A stretch of 64,000 nt of DNA from Heligmosomoides polygyrus polygyrus (lineage: Eukaryota; Nematoda; Chromadorea; Rhabditida; Heligmosomidae). Shown here one piece after another: positions 1-10,049 of the stretch. Positions within the stretch are counted from its first letter, which is position 1. Each line of letters starts with the position of its first letter. The stretch lies in NCBI GenBank assembly GCA_947396885.1, contig OX377206.1, forward strand, positions 6,338,658-6,402,657, in the 5' to 3' direction. A program made the position numbers and the translations under genes. The notes below the pieces were generated by a model, which did not search any database, was not told where the DNA came from, and worked only from the letters and a program-made list of their open reading frames with translations.

Positions 1-132
1 AGCGCCTCGGGGCTAGCGCGCTCTAATCGAACGCCGAGTTTGAATTGCGCGCGTCGCGGTCGGATTATTGGTCGGAATTTGGGCGACATCAACACGCAGT
101 GTATAACCCTCCAAAGCAGCTCCTTCCGCCGA

Positions 133-405
133 CGGACCCAGAAGGTCTGGATGTCATAATTCTTTGTGTGTGTTTGCCGTACACAACTGCTTGCAGATAC
201 TATTCCATATTCCACGTTGAAGTACCTTGGATCTTGGGATGCTGTGGAGCAGCCGTTAATGCGGCGACTGCAAAACGTATGAAAACACTACTAAAATGTC
301 TAGAAATGGCTTATAAATTAACAGTGCTTTAAGCCCTGATCTGTTGTTGAAATTATTGCAATTTAAAACGAGTTTTAATTCTTGTTGTTTGTTCGTTATC
401 CGTTT
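133..405 (-). mobile_element. hAT-like element fragment (copy 1; also 32106-32378)
   Basis: Bases 133-405 resemble the interior and terminal half of the complete element at 10772-11775, in opposite orientation. Shared landmarks include the GCGGCGACTGCA core, the TGGCTTATAAATTAACAGTG stretch and the start of the TTCGTTATCCG-rich end. The terminal CTCATCCCTG is missing because the sequence switches to other DNA after CGTTATCCGTTTT. The same truncated fragment is present in copy 3 and as a fuller version at 31615-31951, but absent from copy 2. Confidence 0.7.
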
Positions 406-514
406 TCACTTAGAAGTTAGAAGGCATCACTGAGACGTAGAACCCTATTGCGTTTATGTGGTCAGAAATCCAAAATGAGGTAAACTGTTCAATTTTCAAA
501 GCATCTTGCTAACT

Positions 515-1350
515 ATACCGTTTTCATGTCAAAGTGGACACTTTCGAATCAAATAGTACATTTCTAAACAAACCGAGATCAAAATGAACATCTTCCAAAT
601 CAAAACCAGCTTTCTTCCACATTAGAGTGAAGACCAACTGAGAAGAACAGAACAATTGTTTGTTAGAACTCAGTACGACTTTCTTTTAAATATGCGCAAT
701 AAGTGAACAAACTGTTTGGAATTTCATGAAAATTTCACTTTTCAAGAAAAAAATGAATTCAATCTTGTTTCAAAACTCGGAAAGGCAGCAACTACTGAGT
801 TATTTAAGGAAGAGGCGGCGCCATGCACTTGACTAGATCGTCTCGACGTTCATTTAATTCACAGCGTAAATGTTGCGTTCTTGAAACAGCGATGTGACGA
901 TTCGTTTCTATAGCCGTCCTTGTTGAACCTCTTCCGTACGTCTCACTGCACACAAACAGAAGTTTCTCGTTCAGTCAAATAAATATCGCGACGATGTGGC
1001 CGAGCGCATGGCACGACCTTTTCGTTCAATAAACTAAATGATTGCTGGCTTTCTACACTTCAAACTGGAAAAAACAAACTTCAATTCATTCTTTCTACCT
1101 AATAGATTTTCATAAAATTTCATGCAGTGTGCTCGTCTGTTGGGCGTCTGAATTAAAACGTTTAAAAAACTCACACTACTTTTTCTTCGGGCAAAATATT
1201 ATTTCAGATTTCTCGGAGTGTCTAATGTAACGCAAAAGAACTTGCTTTACTTTGGGACGTGTTCAGATTGATTTCAAAGTTGTCAAGCCTGCTCGGTCAA
1301 GCGTCCAATATGATTCAAAAAGTGTCCGATTTGACATGAAAGTGGTGCAC
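515..1350. repeat. Large fold-back element A (copy 1)
   Basis: The left part (about 515-760) is the diverged reverse complement of the right part (about 1100-1350). The outer ends share a TTTCATGTCAAA motif, followed by GACACTTT and repeated ~20-base runs of the type GAACATCTTCCAAATCAAA. The centre contains the ATGCACTTGACTAGATCGTC core. No credible coding sequence. It is a large imperfect hairpin, probably a non-autonomous fold-back transposon. Confidence 0.75.
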
Positions 1351-1544
1351 TATACCTGGATCGCTGCCTTCTGGTAAGTATCACGTTACGTTTCTGATCC
1401 GGTCACTTTCAATTACCTCAAATTGTTTACGACATTGAGGTCGTGATCAAGTAGTCTTTAATTCACCTAAATTTAGAATCTTCAGACAGCAGAATAGGAA
1501 AACAGAAATGCCAAGGGTCATCATACCTCCAATCTCTAGGCGAC

Positions 1545-1825
1545 TGAAGAATTTGGTGCTGTTGAATTACAGCGACCCAGTCGAAGCAGAAGACGATCAA
1601 ATTTCCCATCATCTGACTTTGAATAGTGTGAGGAGTGCACAGGGTTTGCAGGGTTTCCATCCGGGACCCTCGTGTACATTACGGGAGCTCAACATCCATC
1701 TCATTGACATTCATCAGCAGGCTTTCTGACATTCATCAGCAGGCTGCCCTCAGACTATCCAAAGTCAGTTGATGGGAAATTTGATCGTCTCCTGCTTCGA
1801 ATGGATCGCTGTAAGATTTTGACAT
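1545..1825. repeat. Inverted repeat, arms about 75 bp
   Basis: Bases 1560-1640 (containing CAAATTTCCCATCATCTGAC) and 1745-1820 (containing GTCAGTTGATGGGAAATTTG) are near-perfect reverse complements, with a spacer of about 105 bases. Copies lie at about 16985-17265 and 33518-33780. A TTCATCAGCAGGCT direct repeat (1710, 1731) sits beside the right arm in copies 1 and 2; copy 3 has lost one of the two. No gene is credible here. Confidence 0.7.
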
Positions 1826-1956
1826 TTTCAGAATTTGACTTCGTCTGAGACTTACGTTGCTAGCTCATGTTTTTCAACATTTGTGAGAAAGGCCACGGTT
1901 GGTACGATGCCTAATTAGGAAGCGTGGTTTCCGCCAGAGGTCATATCTCTTCAAGG

Positions 1957-2066
1957 AACGACCTGTTGTCGGAGACAGTGTTACGCGGGCTGCTACGCAG
2001 TGCGTAGCAGCCCGCGCAGCACAGCGTCGCCGACACGTCGCCGAAGCATAACATACGCCTTGGGTT
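1957..2066. mobile_element. MITE with near-perfect palindromic core
   Basis: The core 1985-2015 is a 15-bp perfect inverted repeat around one base (arm GCGGGCTGCTACGCA). The flanks match, in opposite orientation, the intact MITE at 43796-43904, including the GCATAACATACGCCTT end corresponding to that element's AGTATAACATAGGCC terminus. One terminus is degraded. Copies at about 17397-17506 and 33916-34025; copy 3 has one mismatch in the left arm. It lies just upstream of the small gene's first exon. Confidence 0.7.
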
Positions 2067-2251
2067 GATCTGCGCTCCACCCATACGATCAGAACAACGG
2101 TGGTAGAACTGAGTAAGTAAGCTGGGGTGCTTCGCTAGGACAGATCCGGTCGTCCAAACTGTTCGTGTGTTCGTGTTGCTCGTGTTCTGCTACGGAGCTT
2201 TACAGTTCGCAATGTTTTTTCAAGTTTTGCAGGAGTAGCGAGACATACTAA

Positions 2252-2359
2252 ATGAGCAATCAGATTATCATCCCCACTCCAAGAAATGAAGAAGAACTGT
2301 GGCAAGTGCTCAACGACGTGTTGCACATAATGCTCGACGAGATCGACTTCTGGCGACGG
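2252..2359 (+). CDS. Small unrecognised protein, exon 1 (copy 1)
   Basis: The ATG at 2252 follows a TTTTGCAG acceptor (ends 2232) by 19 bases, as expected for a trans-spliced or cis-spliced nematode 5' end. The exon is 36 codons and ends in phase 0 at a GTATGC donor. The protein has an acidic TPRNEEEL motif, then an amphipathic stretch ending MLDEIDFWRR. A diverged homologous exon at 58628-58743 keeps the motif. Within PRNEEEL every base difference between the two is synonymous (CCA/CCG, AGA/CGA, AAT/AAC, CTG/TTG), which is strong evidence of protein-level selection. The natural partner is the phase-0 exon at 3892. I do not recognise the family. Confidence 0.65.
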
Positions 2360-2599
2360 GTATGCCTCAGACGTTCATAACCGTACGACACATCACAGTG
2401 TTGCCTAGGCCTGATTGAATCCCTGCGAAGTTTTGCGGCATTGCACCGCGACCTGTTCCTATCAGTGGGGCGTGCGTCTCGACCAAGATGGGAACCAGGG
2501 GTGTGCGTCGGACTGCAGGCGCTAACTTTTTTAAGATTTTTTTAGCGACAATTGTTCGTTATATTTCGCTAAACAACGTTGTCTTCACACTGCTGTTTC

Positions 2600-3042
2600 A
2601 CCAGGAGACCATCTCAACGGTAGGTCGGAACTGTATATGGGCAGAATCGCTTCTCTCTGGGAAGCAACAACATGCAAATATCTGGGGCCCAGTACAACTA
2701 TACGCAGAGTTAGGGACGACGCAAGTTGGGCCGTTGGTGAAGTTAGCCCTATGCCTGCAGTGTGGGCTCATGTTGGCTGGAAACAGCGATGGCGATGGTG
2801 GCGCAGTGGGTAGAGCGGCGGCGTAATCCCCATAATCGCTGTTTCCAGCCAACTTGATTCGCCTTCCGCGTGGAGGCAGAGGGTGAACGCCGTCAACGGC
2901 CCAACTTACGTCGTTCCTAACTCTGCGCAGAGTTGTATTGGGGTCGAGATATTTGCATTTTCTTGCTTCCCAGAGAGAGGCGATTCTGCCCATATACAAC
3001 ACTTGGGCTGTTCTGACATACCGTTGAGATAGTCTCCTGGTT
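2600..3042. repeat. 440-bp fold-back element with tRNA-like A box (copy 1)
   Basis: The outer ends are CCAGGAGACCATCTCAACGG and its near reverse complement CCGTTGAGATAGTCTCCTGG. The arms (about 2600-2795 and 2835-3042) pair with few mismatches. The short centre contains GGTGGCGCAGTGGGTAGAGC, resembling a tRNA A box (pol III internal promoter) without a partner B box. It lies in the intron of the small gene. Copies: 18040-18482 and 34559-35001. Confidence 0.8.
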
Positions 3043-3420
3043 AGAAGAAGAAATTGCGCACAATGTTAGGTCAAACTAATGTGGTTACGTGAGATTTCGA
3101 GCTCTTCCGGCCATCAGTGGCGATAGATTACGCTGTCGCCGCCGTCGCTCGAGTCGCAGGCCGGAACTATATAATATAAACGGACGGTGGGGGCGAGCGA
3201 CAGCTACAGCGCACGAGGATGAGTAGATTTCACAGCGACCCACTCTGTTTATTCGAAGGGAAGCGCTCGAGTTCTCTCCAGTTGCCATCTTCAACCGAAA
3301 ATGGTATGTGCGACATCTTGGTTGATTCCGGGTAATTCATTCAGCCGACACGGTAGCGGTAGGTGCTGAATCACGTTGCTCTCCTCTTCTCCGCCGCGCT
3401 AGCCGCCGTTCGTCGATAGA

Positions 3421-3525
3421 CCCCGTTTAGACTCCGACGCCGAGCGGCGCGACGCCACGTATAGTGGCCATATTGATTGAGCGGCGCGGTCCATCAATTT
3501 GGCCACTTTACATGTCTATACGTTT
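3421..3525. mobile_element. Truncated MITE of the 9261-9391 family
   Basis: CCGTTTAGACTCCGACGCCG followed by CGACGCCACGTATAGTGGCC and CATCAATTTGGCCACTTTAC matches the order of the MITE at 9261-9391, but the right terminus is lost. Copies at about 18860 and 35380, where the motif reads TTCGACGCC as in the full MITE. Confidence 0.6.
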
Positions 3526-3891
3526 AATGACAAGTATCTGCGGTGCGGTCTGCTAATGCGCAAACAGAAAGTTCCCGCGACGGCAATATTGATGTAGATC
3601 ACCATTGCTTCCGCTGCCGTCGCCAAACATCTTGCCGCAAAAGTGTGCGGCTGCGGCACAGCATTGCTCGACGCCGTTCGCGATTCTGCTTCCCTATGGA
3701 TAGGGAAGGATGTGAACAGCGCCGCCGCTTTTCCGCAAAAGTTTGCGAAGGCCTTATCCGTTAAATATACATCCCTAATGAGAACATCGCCGAGGAGTGG
3801 TTCCACCTGCCGCAAAAGTAGCCGTGAGAACTGCTACTACATTAACTTTGGCCATAAACATTCGTGAACTGCCAGAATAGTCACTTTTCAG

Positions 3892-4074
3892 ATGCGTTAT
3901 GTCGTCGCAGATGTAATTAGAGCAAACCGTCATCTGCCGCGCGAGCAACTGGTTCCTCTGATCCGTCGTCGTATCATCCAGCACATTCCGCGTTACATCT
4001 ACCGCACACTTTTGGAAATCGAAACAGCGTATGACACCTCATACGCGTTCGTTGAATTCCGTCCTGGCGCCTAG
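3892..4074 (+). CDS. Small unrecognised protein, last exon (copy 1)
   Basis: Starts directly after an ACTTTTCAG acceptor and runs 60 codons to TAG at 4072-4074, followed by AATAAA at 4219. Phase 0 agrees with the exon at 2252-2359; joined, they give a 96-residue protein through a 1.53-kb intron holding a fold-back and a truncated MITE. The C-terminal half is basic then aromatic (PLIRRRIIQHIPRYIYRTLL, ending AFVEFRPGA), with no signal peptide or membrane segment. The exon is identical in all three copies. An extra internal exon inside 3598-3867 (open frame with coding-like composition) cannot be excluded. Confidence 0.62.
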   Translation: MRYVVADVIRANRHLPREQLVPLIRRRIIQHIPRYIYRTLLEIETAYDTSYAFVEFRPGA

Positions 4075-4218
4075 GCAAGCTCAATGACTATCAAAGTCCT
4101 CATGAGACATTTATCACTGGAGATATCTTTCACAAAACTATATCGTGTTCTCGATTGTTTCGATTTGACTGTTGATTATCTCGTGTTGAAGAAAATCTGT
4201 GTGTGTACTAAAGTGAGC

Positions 4219-4224
4219 AATAAA
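4219..4224 (+). terminator. Poly(A) signal AATAAA (copy 1)
   Basis: AATAAA 145 bases after the stop codon of the small gene. Repeated at 19658-19663 and 36178-36183. Confidence 0.55.
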
Positions 4225-4711
4225 TGAAGTTCTCCGAAGCGATGAGTTTCCGCACGTGTTCCTCACATAGTAGTGGAGGTTGGGCTCACTTGCCTACCGT
4301 ATCTTTGATGTTGATGACGCACACGGAGCTACATATGAACGGCGGAAACACCAACGTCTGCATCGGACATTGCCAACCCCACCGTCTCCCACTTTTATTC
4401 AAATTTAGGCACGTCCTGTTGAACGAAGGCATATAAGAAACGGATCCGAGCGACAAGGATCTCTGGGCACGGGCCCAGCCGCTCTAGCCTCTGCTCTGCT
4501 CCTTGTCTCACCATTTGCGTGTTGATTTGTCTCCAGGATAAACTTACTGTTTAAATTGTGCGGCTCGTGCCGCGGAGTAGTTATCGAAGAGACACTGGGA
4601 ATACCGACAGCTACCTGAGCGTGGATGGAACCACAGAACAGCCTCGCTCAAACTGCTTCGGATATTCATGCCCTTCTGGATGCCATGGGTCCTTGAATGC
4701 GTGTTAGGGGT

Positions 4712-4834
4712 CGTTTAGTGTGCGCGCGTCGCGCGACGCGATGCCATGTGTACTGGTCGAATCGATCAATCGCGTCGCTCAATCAATCTGCCCGCTACGC
4801 ATACATCGCGTCACGCGTCGCGCGCACACCGAAC
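4712..4834. mobile_element. Palindromic MITE, CG-rich termini
   Basis: The left end GTGTGCGCGCGTCGCGCGAC is the approximate reverse complement of the right end at about 4811-4830 (GTCACGCGTCGCGCGCACAC). The interior TCGATCAATCGCGTCG resembles that of the other MITEs of this window. Copies at 20151-20273 and 36671-36793. Confidence 0.6.
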
Positions 4835-4869
4835 AAGGCCTTATACATACACAGTAGCTCGCAGTTACT

Positions 4870-5389
4870 ACCCAATAGAAAGCTAACATTGTATCCATTC
4901 CAGATAATCCACGTCCAAGTACCTTGGACGTTGGTGTGTTATCGAGCAGCAACAACAATAACGGTTCCTGTCATGGTGTATAATCAGGATTGTCATGTGG
5001 ACTTTATTCATTTGGACCTCTCCCGCCTTCTTCATAACATGGAAAAGTCGAGAGAAATCGTGAGAATTGCTTTCCCAAAGACCGTTCTGTTCTTTTTTCG
5101 GAAGCTTTATTTGGAAGAAACAACTAGGTTGCTGATAAATAAAACAAATACAGGCAGCACCTTGGAAGCTTGCGAAGGGTGGGTACGTTGCTGCTTGCTC
5201 CTCTACCTTCTGATGGGCAGAGAATCCCATAGAGCGTCGTTAATGGGGCGACTGCACTACGTTTAAAAAACCCTATCAAAATGTCTTGGAATGGCTTATA
5301 AATTAACAGTGTTTCAGCTCCTGATCTGGAAGTTGAAGTCAGGGCATCCGTAATCCGGGTTTCAAAATTTCATTATCCGCTCATCCCTG
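4870..5389 (-). mobile_element. hAT-like element, left-truncated
   Basis: Ends with the terminal inverted repeat CATTATCCGCTCATCCCTG at 5389 and is the reverse-orientation relative of 10772-11330. Shared landmarks include the AATTAACAGTG run, the ATAAATAAAACAA run and a TTGTTATTG-type block. The opposite terminus is not seen, so the left end near 4870 is approximate. Open frames on both strands exist but show no recognisable transposase. Copies at about 20309-20828 and 36830-37349. Confidence 0.65.
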
Positions 5390-6600
5390 GTGAGCAGCTT
5401 CATCTATAGATGAACTCTTTCGTCCGCAGACAACAAAGCATCGCTTGACTCTTTTTGTTCTTTGTTCTGTGAGGATGACACGCAGAACCTCTCTAAAGAT
5501 AACGCGAACGGAGGGCATCTTCGTGGTCACCAATGCAAGAAGAACGGAAGCAAATGCACTCACGCCGGTCTTTCTCGCACACTCCGACTGCTCCGATCCC
5601 TATCACCTTTATCGTTATAAACTAGGTTAGCCGTCTACAGGCGGCTTTCCATCCTGGATGCATCCAAATTGGACGGTGCCAGGCTGGCCCCAAGGGGGCG
5701 CAGATGCAGACGACTGACTGTTTGTGTGCTTGGATGACTAGCAGTTGCACACGGTGAGGTACAATGTAGAGTGCAGTCCCGGTTTGGGTGGGGCGGCGGT
5801 GTTTTTCCTTGTCGCAAGTGCCTGTCGACCGCCATCACCATATCTTCCAGCCTAACATTCCCTCTTAGGCGGCATTTATACTTCGGGCGCAGCGTTATGA
5901 AATCTGCCCGCATCGATTGGGCAATCGATATTGATAGCGTTAATAGAGCTGCAAGTAAAAACCGTGTCGATTGGCAGAAAGACGGATGTACCAACACAGT
6001 TCTTACTGATGATATAGGATTGGGAAGTATATCCATCGCCCAAGTACGAGCTCACTTCGCAGAGATCGAGATCGGACATTCATTCTGATGCCGTCGTCCT
6101 CGGCTGTTTGGAGCGACAGAGACTCACTCGTTCCTTACAATATGAAGCCTGCCATAAATTCGGGAATATTGGTCGGTACTGTTCTCCGATTGATTCCTTC
6201 CACTTGATCAGATGTCGACCCTTCAGCAATCATATCGACGCGATTCTCTCCACAACAGGTTAAATGTGAAATAAGGCAGATAAGGACGGTTGAAGGATTG
6301 ACAATCCCAATCGAATCCTACCTGCTGTGAAGCTAACCCATCCGCCGTTATATTTGCGTGATTTCCACCTGTCCGTCGAATGTGAGCGAGATCCGACCTA
6401 ACCGGTCGAAAAATCGATAATGTCGATCGACATTGGCCGCTCGATCGATTCCCTTCATTCGTTTGTGAATTCGCCTCCGTGATTTCGGCGTTTGCATATG
6501 AGGGTGACTTTGATGGATTTTACAAACCACCTTTACAGTACAGACACGTCTTTCACTCTGACACAGGATTGTGACATACAGACTCACATACAGAAACGGA
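5390..6600. other. Intervening unit DNA without a supported gene
   Basis: Open frames of up to 133 codons exist on both strands (5635-6088). Comparison of copies 1 and 3 shows frame-changing indels and changes at all codon positions, so I do not call genes. The segment 5625-5740 (GCCGTCTACAGGCGGC, then GCATCCAAATTGGACG) recurs at 37582 and, as a second partial copy, at 38445-38560. Confidence 0.5.
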
Positions 6601-8010
6601 GAAAATCTTTTATATATAGTAGGGCATGCACACACAATCACTTGTAGTCCAAATAAGATGTATTACGGTACACTCCACCAATACTCCTCCCCTCAAGGAT
6701 GCCGCTTTCTCCCAAGGTCTAATTATTCCAGTACAAACAGCGTTCGTTGTCCGTCTCCGTGTTTAGCAGAGATGCCACACCTACATACAGAAGGTGTGAA
6801 TGGGTTGAATAATGTGTCGGCAAAGAGCAATAATAGAATAAGTAAAGAAGCTCCATGATACGACCCCCTTCTGCAGGGGTCTCTGTGGTTCACATCCCTA
6901 GGTTTCCGTGCACACGTGGGTAGAATTTCGGTGTAACACAACGGTTTGTGACCTACTACATCTTATTGCCCGGTTAGATACATCCACTGAATCTGCAAAG
7001 GATGAATTGCAGGAATCGTGAGACACCCATCCAACCCACAGTTTAAAAGATCGCTTCTAGTGTGGATACAAAACATGTGAAGGCATCGAAGGTTGCTGGC
7101 ATTCCTCGAAGACATCTGACCTCTGGCAGAAACAAGGCCTCCTAGTACGGTATCGTTCCAACCGTGGCTTTTATCACAGTTGTGAACAACATGAGCAATG
7201 AACTTAGGTCTCAGTCGATCGACTCAAACGTCCGCGAAAACAGTCAGCTGATGAATGTCAGAAATCGATAAGAGTAAATCTTGAGTGCCCTCAGTGTAGA
7301 CGAGGGTCCCGACTGGATGTTGCACTCCCCACACTATTTAGAGTCATCGCATGGGCCGCTATTTCGCAATAGATCGTCCACTGCTTCGTTTGCACCGCTG
7401 TAATTCAACAGCACCGAGTTCTTCACTCTCTTGAAGGCTTTTGATGCTATTGTGTTCTTCAGAAGGAAGTGTCTATGGTTTGTGTATTCTAGATGCGCAC
7501 AGTCTAGGCAGTTTTCGCTCCTTTTTGACTGGAAATGGAGGAACAGGTGCTACCGGAAAAGGTCTATGTGGTATCCCGAATGGCGGTACTTCAGTGTGTT
7601 TCATGTGCAACTTCTATTTCAACTAATTGAGGTCAGCAGCTGTTTACTGCCTTTCCTATCGACCTGATTTTCAGCACAGTAGCAAAAGTCTGAAGCGTAT
7701 TTCAGAACGGCAAGCATCCTTATCGCATTGCACCATTTGCGCATTATGGAAAAGAGTTAGTTGCTGTTGAATGAGATTCGAGAATGTGTCTGCGATGCTG
7801 TGAGGAACTGAAGATAAGGGTTTAGAGGTAAGATGACTCCTCGTGCTCTGGTTTTCCTAGTTGTGTCATCCGAAGATTCTCAATTTAGCATGAGTTCAAG
7901 ACTACCTGATCCACGGTTGATGTCGTCAAAGTCGTATCCAAATCGATGGGAATCCAAAGTGACCGAGTCAGCAAGACAAGATGATCTTCACCAGAAGGCA
8001 ACGATCAAGG
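6600..8010. repeat. Ancient dispersed block, three diverged copies
   Basis: Segments of 6700-8010 match 39190-40440 and 41980-42660 in order. Landmarks: CTCCATGATACGA, TCCACTGAATC, ACCTGACCTCTGGCAGAAA, GAGGGTCCCGA, CGCTATTTCGC, and a TTTCATGTG-AA-TTCTATTTCA run. Identity is much lower than between the 15-kb copies, so this duplication is older. A reading frame at 7833-8012 ends at a possible GTATTG donor, but its relative at about 42500 is not open, so it is not called. Confidence 0.6.
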
Positions 8011-8800
8011 TATTGTGTACCATTTTCATATAAAATTAGGCGATTGTCGAATCATATTAGGCGCTTGTCCGAGCAGGCATGACGGTTTGGAAATCAAACT
8101 GAACACCTTCCAAAGTAAAGCAAGCTTCTTTTGCATTATAGACTCTCAGAGAAATCTGGAATACAGTTCTGTTCAAGGAAGACGTAGTGTGTTTTGAACG
8201 TTTCAATTCAACTGCCCAATGAACGCACTCTACGAAAGTTTATTTTAAAAAAAAAGAACAGTGAATCGAATTTTGCTTCAAAGTGCAGAAAGAGGCAATC
8301 AATTGGTTAATTCAATGAAGAGGTCGAGCCATGCGCTCGGTTAGATCGTCGCGATATTTAGTGAATTGATAGGTAAAAAGGCATCTTTACAACAGTTTGT
8401 TGAAAGAAAGAAGCATTTACACTGTCAGCCAAACGAATGCCGCGACTATCTTGTTGAGTGCACGGCGCATCTCTTCTTTAAATAACTCAATAATTGTTGT
8501 CTTTCTGCGTCTTAAAACGTTTGAGTTCATTGATTGTTCTTTTAAAATAAAATTCTTATAAAGTTTCACACAGTGTGATTATAATTTATTGGGCAGGTGA
8601 ATTGAAATGTTTAAAAGTAAATAGCACTAGGCTGTATTTGAGCAAACAATTATTCTAATCGTCTCAGATAGTCTTCATTCTATTATGGAAAGAGCTCGTT
8701 TTGATTTGAAAGATGTTCAGTTTGATTTCGAAGGCGTTAAGCTTGCTTAGAAGTGTTCAGTTTGATTTGAAAGCGCCCCGTTCGACGTAAAAAGGGTAGG
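8010..8800. repeat. Large fold-back element B (copy 1)
   Basis: Left and right halves are diverged reverse complements. The outer motifs are CTTGTCCGAGCAGGCATGAC and the TTAAGCTTGCTTAG-type run near 8735. The inner motifs are CCATGCGCTCGGTTAGATCG and its opposite near 8450-8480. It belongs to the same family as 515-1350 (shared GAACA-CTTCCAAA runs and the TTCAATTCA-CTGCCCAAT block). Copy 2 is at about 23449-24237. Confidence 0.7.
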
Positions 8801-8804
8801 TGCT

Positions 8805-8880
8805 GGTTCGAGTCCTGCCTGGCGCAAGATTTTTGATAGTAACAAAACATCCTGCAACGACGTAAAAATGGTACATTGAG
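8805..8880 (+). mobile_element. tRNA-derived SINE 3' fragment
   Basis: GCTGGTTCGAGTCCTGCCTG contains a pol III B box (GGTTCGAGTCC), followed by GGCGCAAG and AACAAAACATCCTGCAAC. That tail also follows the tRNA-like sequence at 30716-30785, but the A-box half is missing here. Copy 2 at about 24243-24318. Confidence 0.65.
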
Positions 8881-9220
8881 CAAGATACTTAGGAGACTGA
8901 GTAGTTTTCGTCATTTTGGATTTCTGACCACAGACGTGATCGGGTCCTGCGTCTCAGCGATGCCTTCTATTATATTAAGCCTTGCCATTTACCACATATG
9001 AACTGCAACTTAACCCATCTGGGGAGGGAGGTGCTCTGGAGGGTAATACAGTAATTGTCACAGGTATTGAGGCACCTTGGAATTGTTGTTTGAAAATGTT
9101 TGAAGAATTATGTTAGAAAAACTTTGTCAGGTGCATCAGGTGTATCATACGTATAAATGCACCCACACCCACTTTTTTTGAGCACATGAACTTTAAATTG
9201 TAAGTTCATTACAGAAGAGA
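8880..9220. repeat. Inverted partner of the unit-junction segment (15305-15930)
   Basis: Bases 8900-8975 (TCATTTTGGATTTCTGACCA, then GTCTCAGCGATGCCTTCT) are the diverged reverse complement of 15836-15930. Bases 9057-9210 (TCACAGGTATTGAGGCACCT, then GAAGAATTATGTTAG) are the diverged reverse complement of 15305-15480. Together with fold-backs A and B, this places inverted arms about 6 kb apart within each unit. Confidence 0.7.
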
Positions 9221-9260
9221 AGGTAAAACGATTTTGCAACCGTAGATCTGTGGCTTTAGC

Positions 9261-9391
9261 GCCCGTTTATACTTCGACGCCGATCGAAGCGACGCCACGT
9301 ATTATGGCCAAATTGATCGGGCGACACGATCGATCAATTTGACCACAGTACATGCCATGGCGTCGCTCGGCGTCGGAAGTATAAACCAAGC
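9261..9391. mobile_element. MITE with GTTTATACTTC termini
   Basis: The left end GCCCGTTTATACTTCGACGC and the right end GCGTCGGAAGTATAAACCAA are near reverse complements. The interior carries a second dyad (CCAAATTGATCGGGCGAC against CGATCGATCAATTTGACC). Copy 2 at about 24699-24829. Confidence 0.75.
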
Positions 9392-9689
9392 CTTGGAAAA
9401 GGAGGGGCGAGGGCGCTCCATACTCCTAAACCGGGAGCTCTTCTACCTAATGGAGCGAACTCTTTTTTACAGTCTTGATGTAGGTATGAACGTGCTTAAT
9501 GTTGTTGTTTCTTTTGCTTCTGTACAAAAGCAGGGTCAGGTGGACTCCTGGTTGTGGGCATTTGTTGAACTTCATACACTTACAGAGTTTGATGAATTCT
9601 TATTGTAGGAACGTGCAACTTGTGTGATGTAAACGCTTTTTTTTTCTTCATTCAAATGACATCTTCTGCACGAACAAGCTTTCAGCATT

Positions 9690-9960
9690 GCACCCTCACA
9701 TCCGATCAGATGACCCCTTCTCAAAACGAGTACCGAGCCCAGTTTTCAGGTGCGGTTTTCTAATCACAGTTATACTCTTGTCGTGGTTCGAACTATTTCT
9801 TGCTTATTGTACTGGTTTCCGGGAAGAATTCTGTAATAGAGAGAATATCGACAGCCAACTGGCTAAGGAATGACTGCTGCAGGATGATAATTATAGCTCG
9901 CTGGTAGTCATCTTCCCCTGTTAAGTATAGCGACCCACGCAGGAATGACAGGGCTAGAGT
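9690..9960 (+). repeat. Internal duplication within the unit (partner 14140-14400)
   Basis: The two segments share GAGGAATTCTGTAA-type bases, GCGACCCACGC/CAACCCACGC and CTAGAGTCAGAACGTCA in the same order. The forward frame here reads FREEFCNR then stops, whereas at 14259-14454 it stays open to a splice donor. The long minus-strand frame (9793-10209) is probably a chance frame over this repeat and the adjacent SINE. Confidence 0.55.
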
Positions 9961-10049
9961 CAGAACGTCATCAACCACACGTGAACTGAGCTCTGGACTT
10001 TGGATAGGAACAATGACTCGCGATGGCCAGCAGATGAAAAACTCAGTGT

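Noticed and set aside
2598..3002. 134-codon minus-strand frame
   Set aside because: Lies entirely within the arms of the 440-bp fold-back element. A consequence of the inverted repeat.
4697..5266. 189-codon plus-strand open frame, kept in all three copies
   Set aside because: It runs across a MITE and a hAT-like fragment. The copies are nearly identical DNA, so an open frame in all three is not evidence of selection.
5635..6088. Overlapping open frames of 133 and 105 codons
   Set aside because: Comparison of copies 1 and 3 shows frame-changing indels in the N-terminal part and no synonymous bias.
8036..8080. TTAGGC motifs as nematode telomeric repeats
   Set aside because: Only two isolated TTAGGC occurrences, no tandem array.
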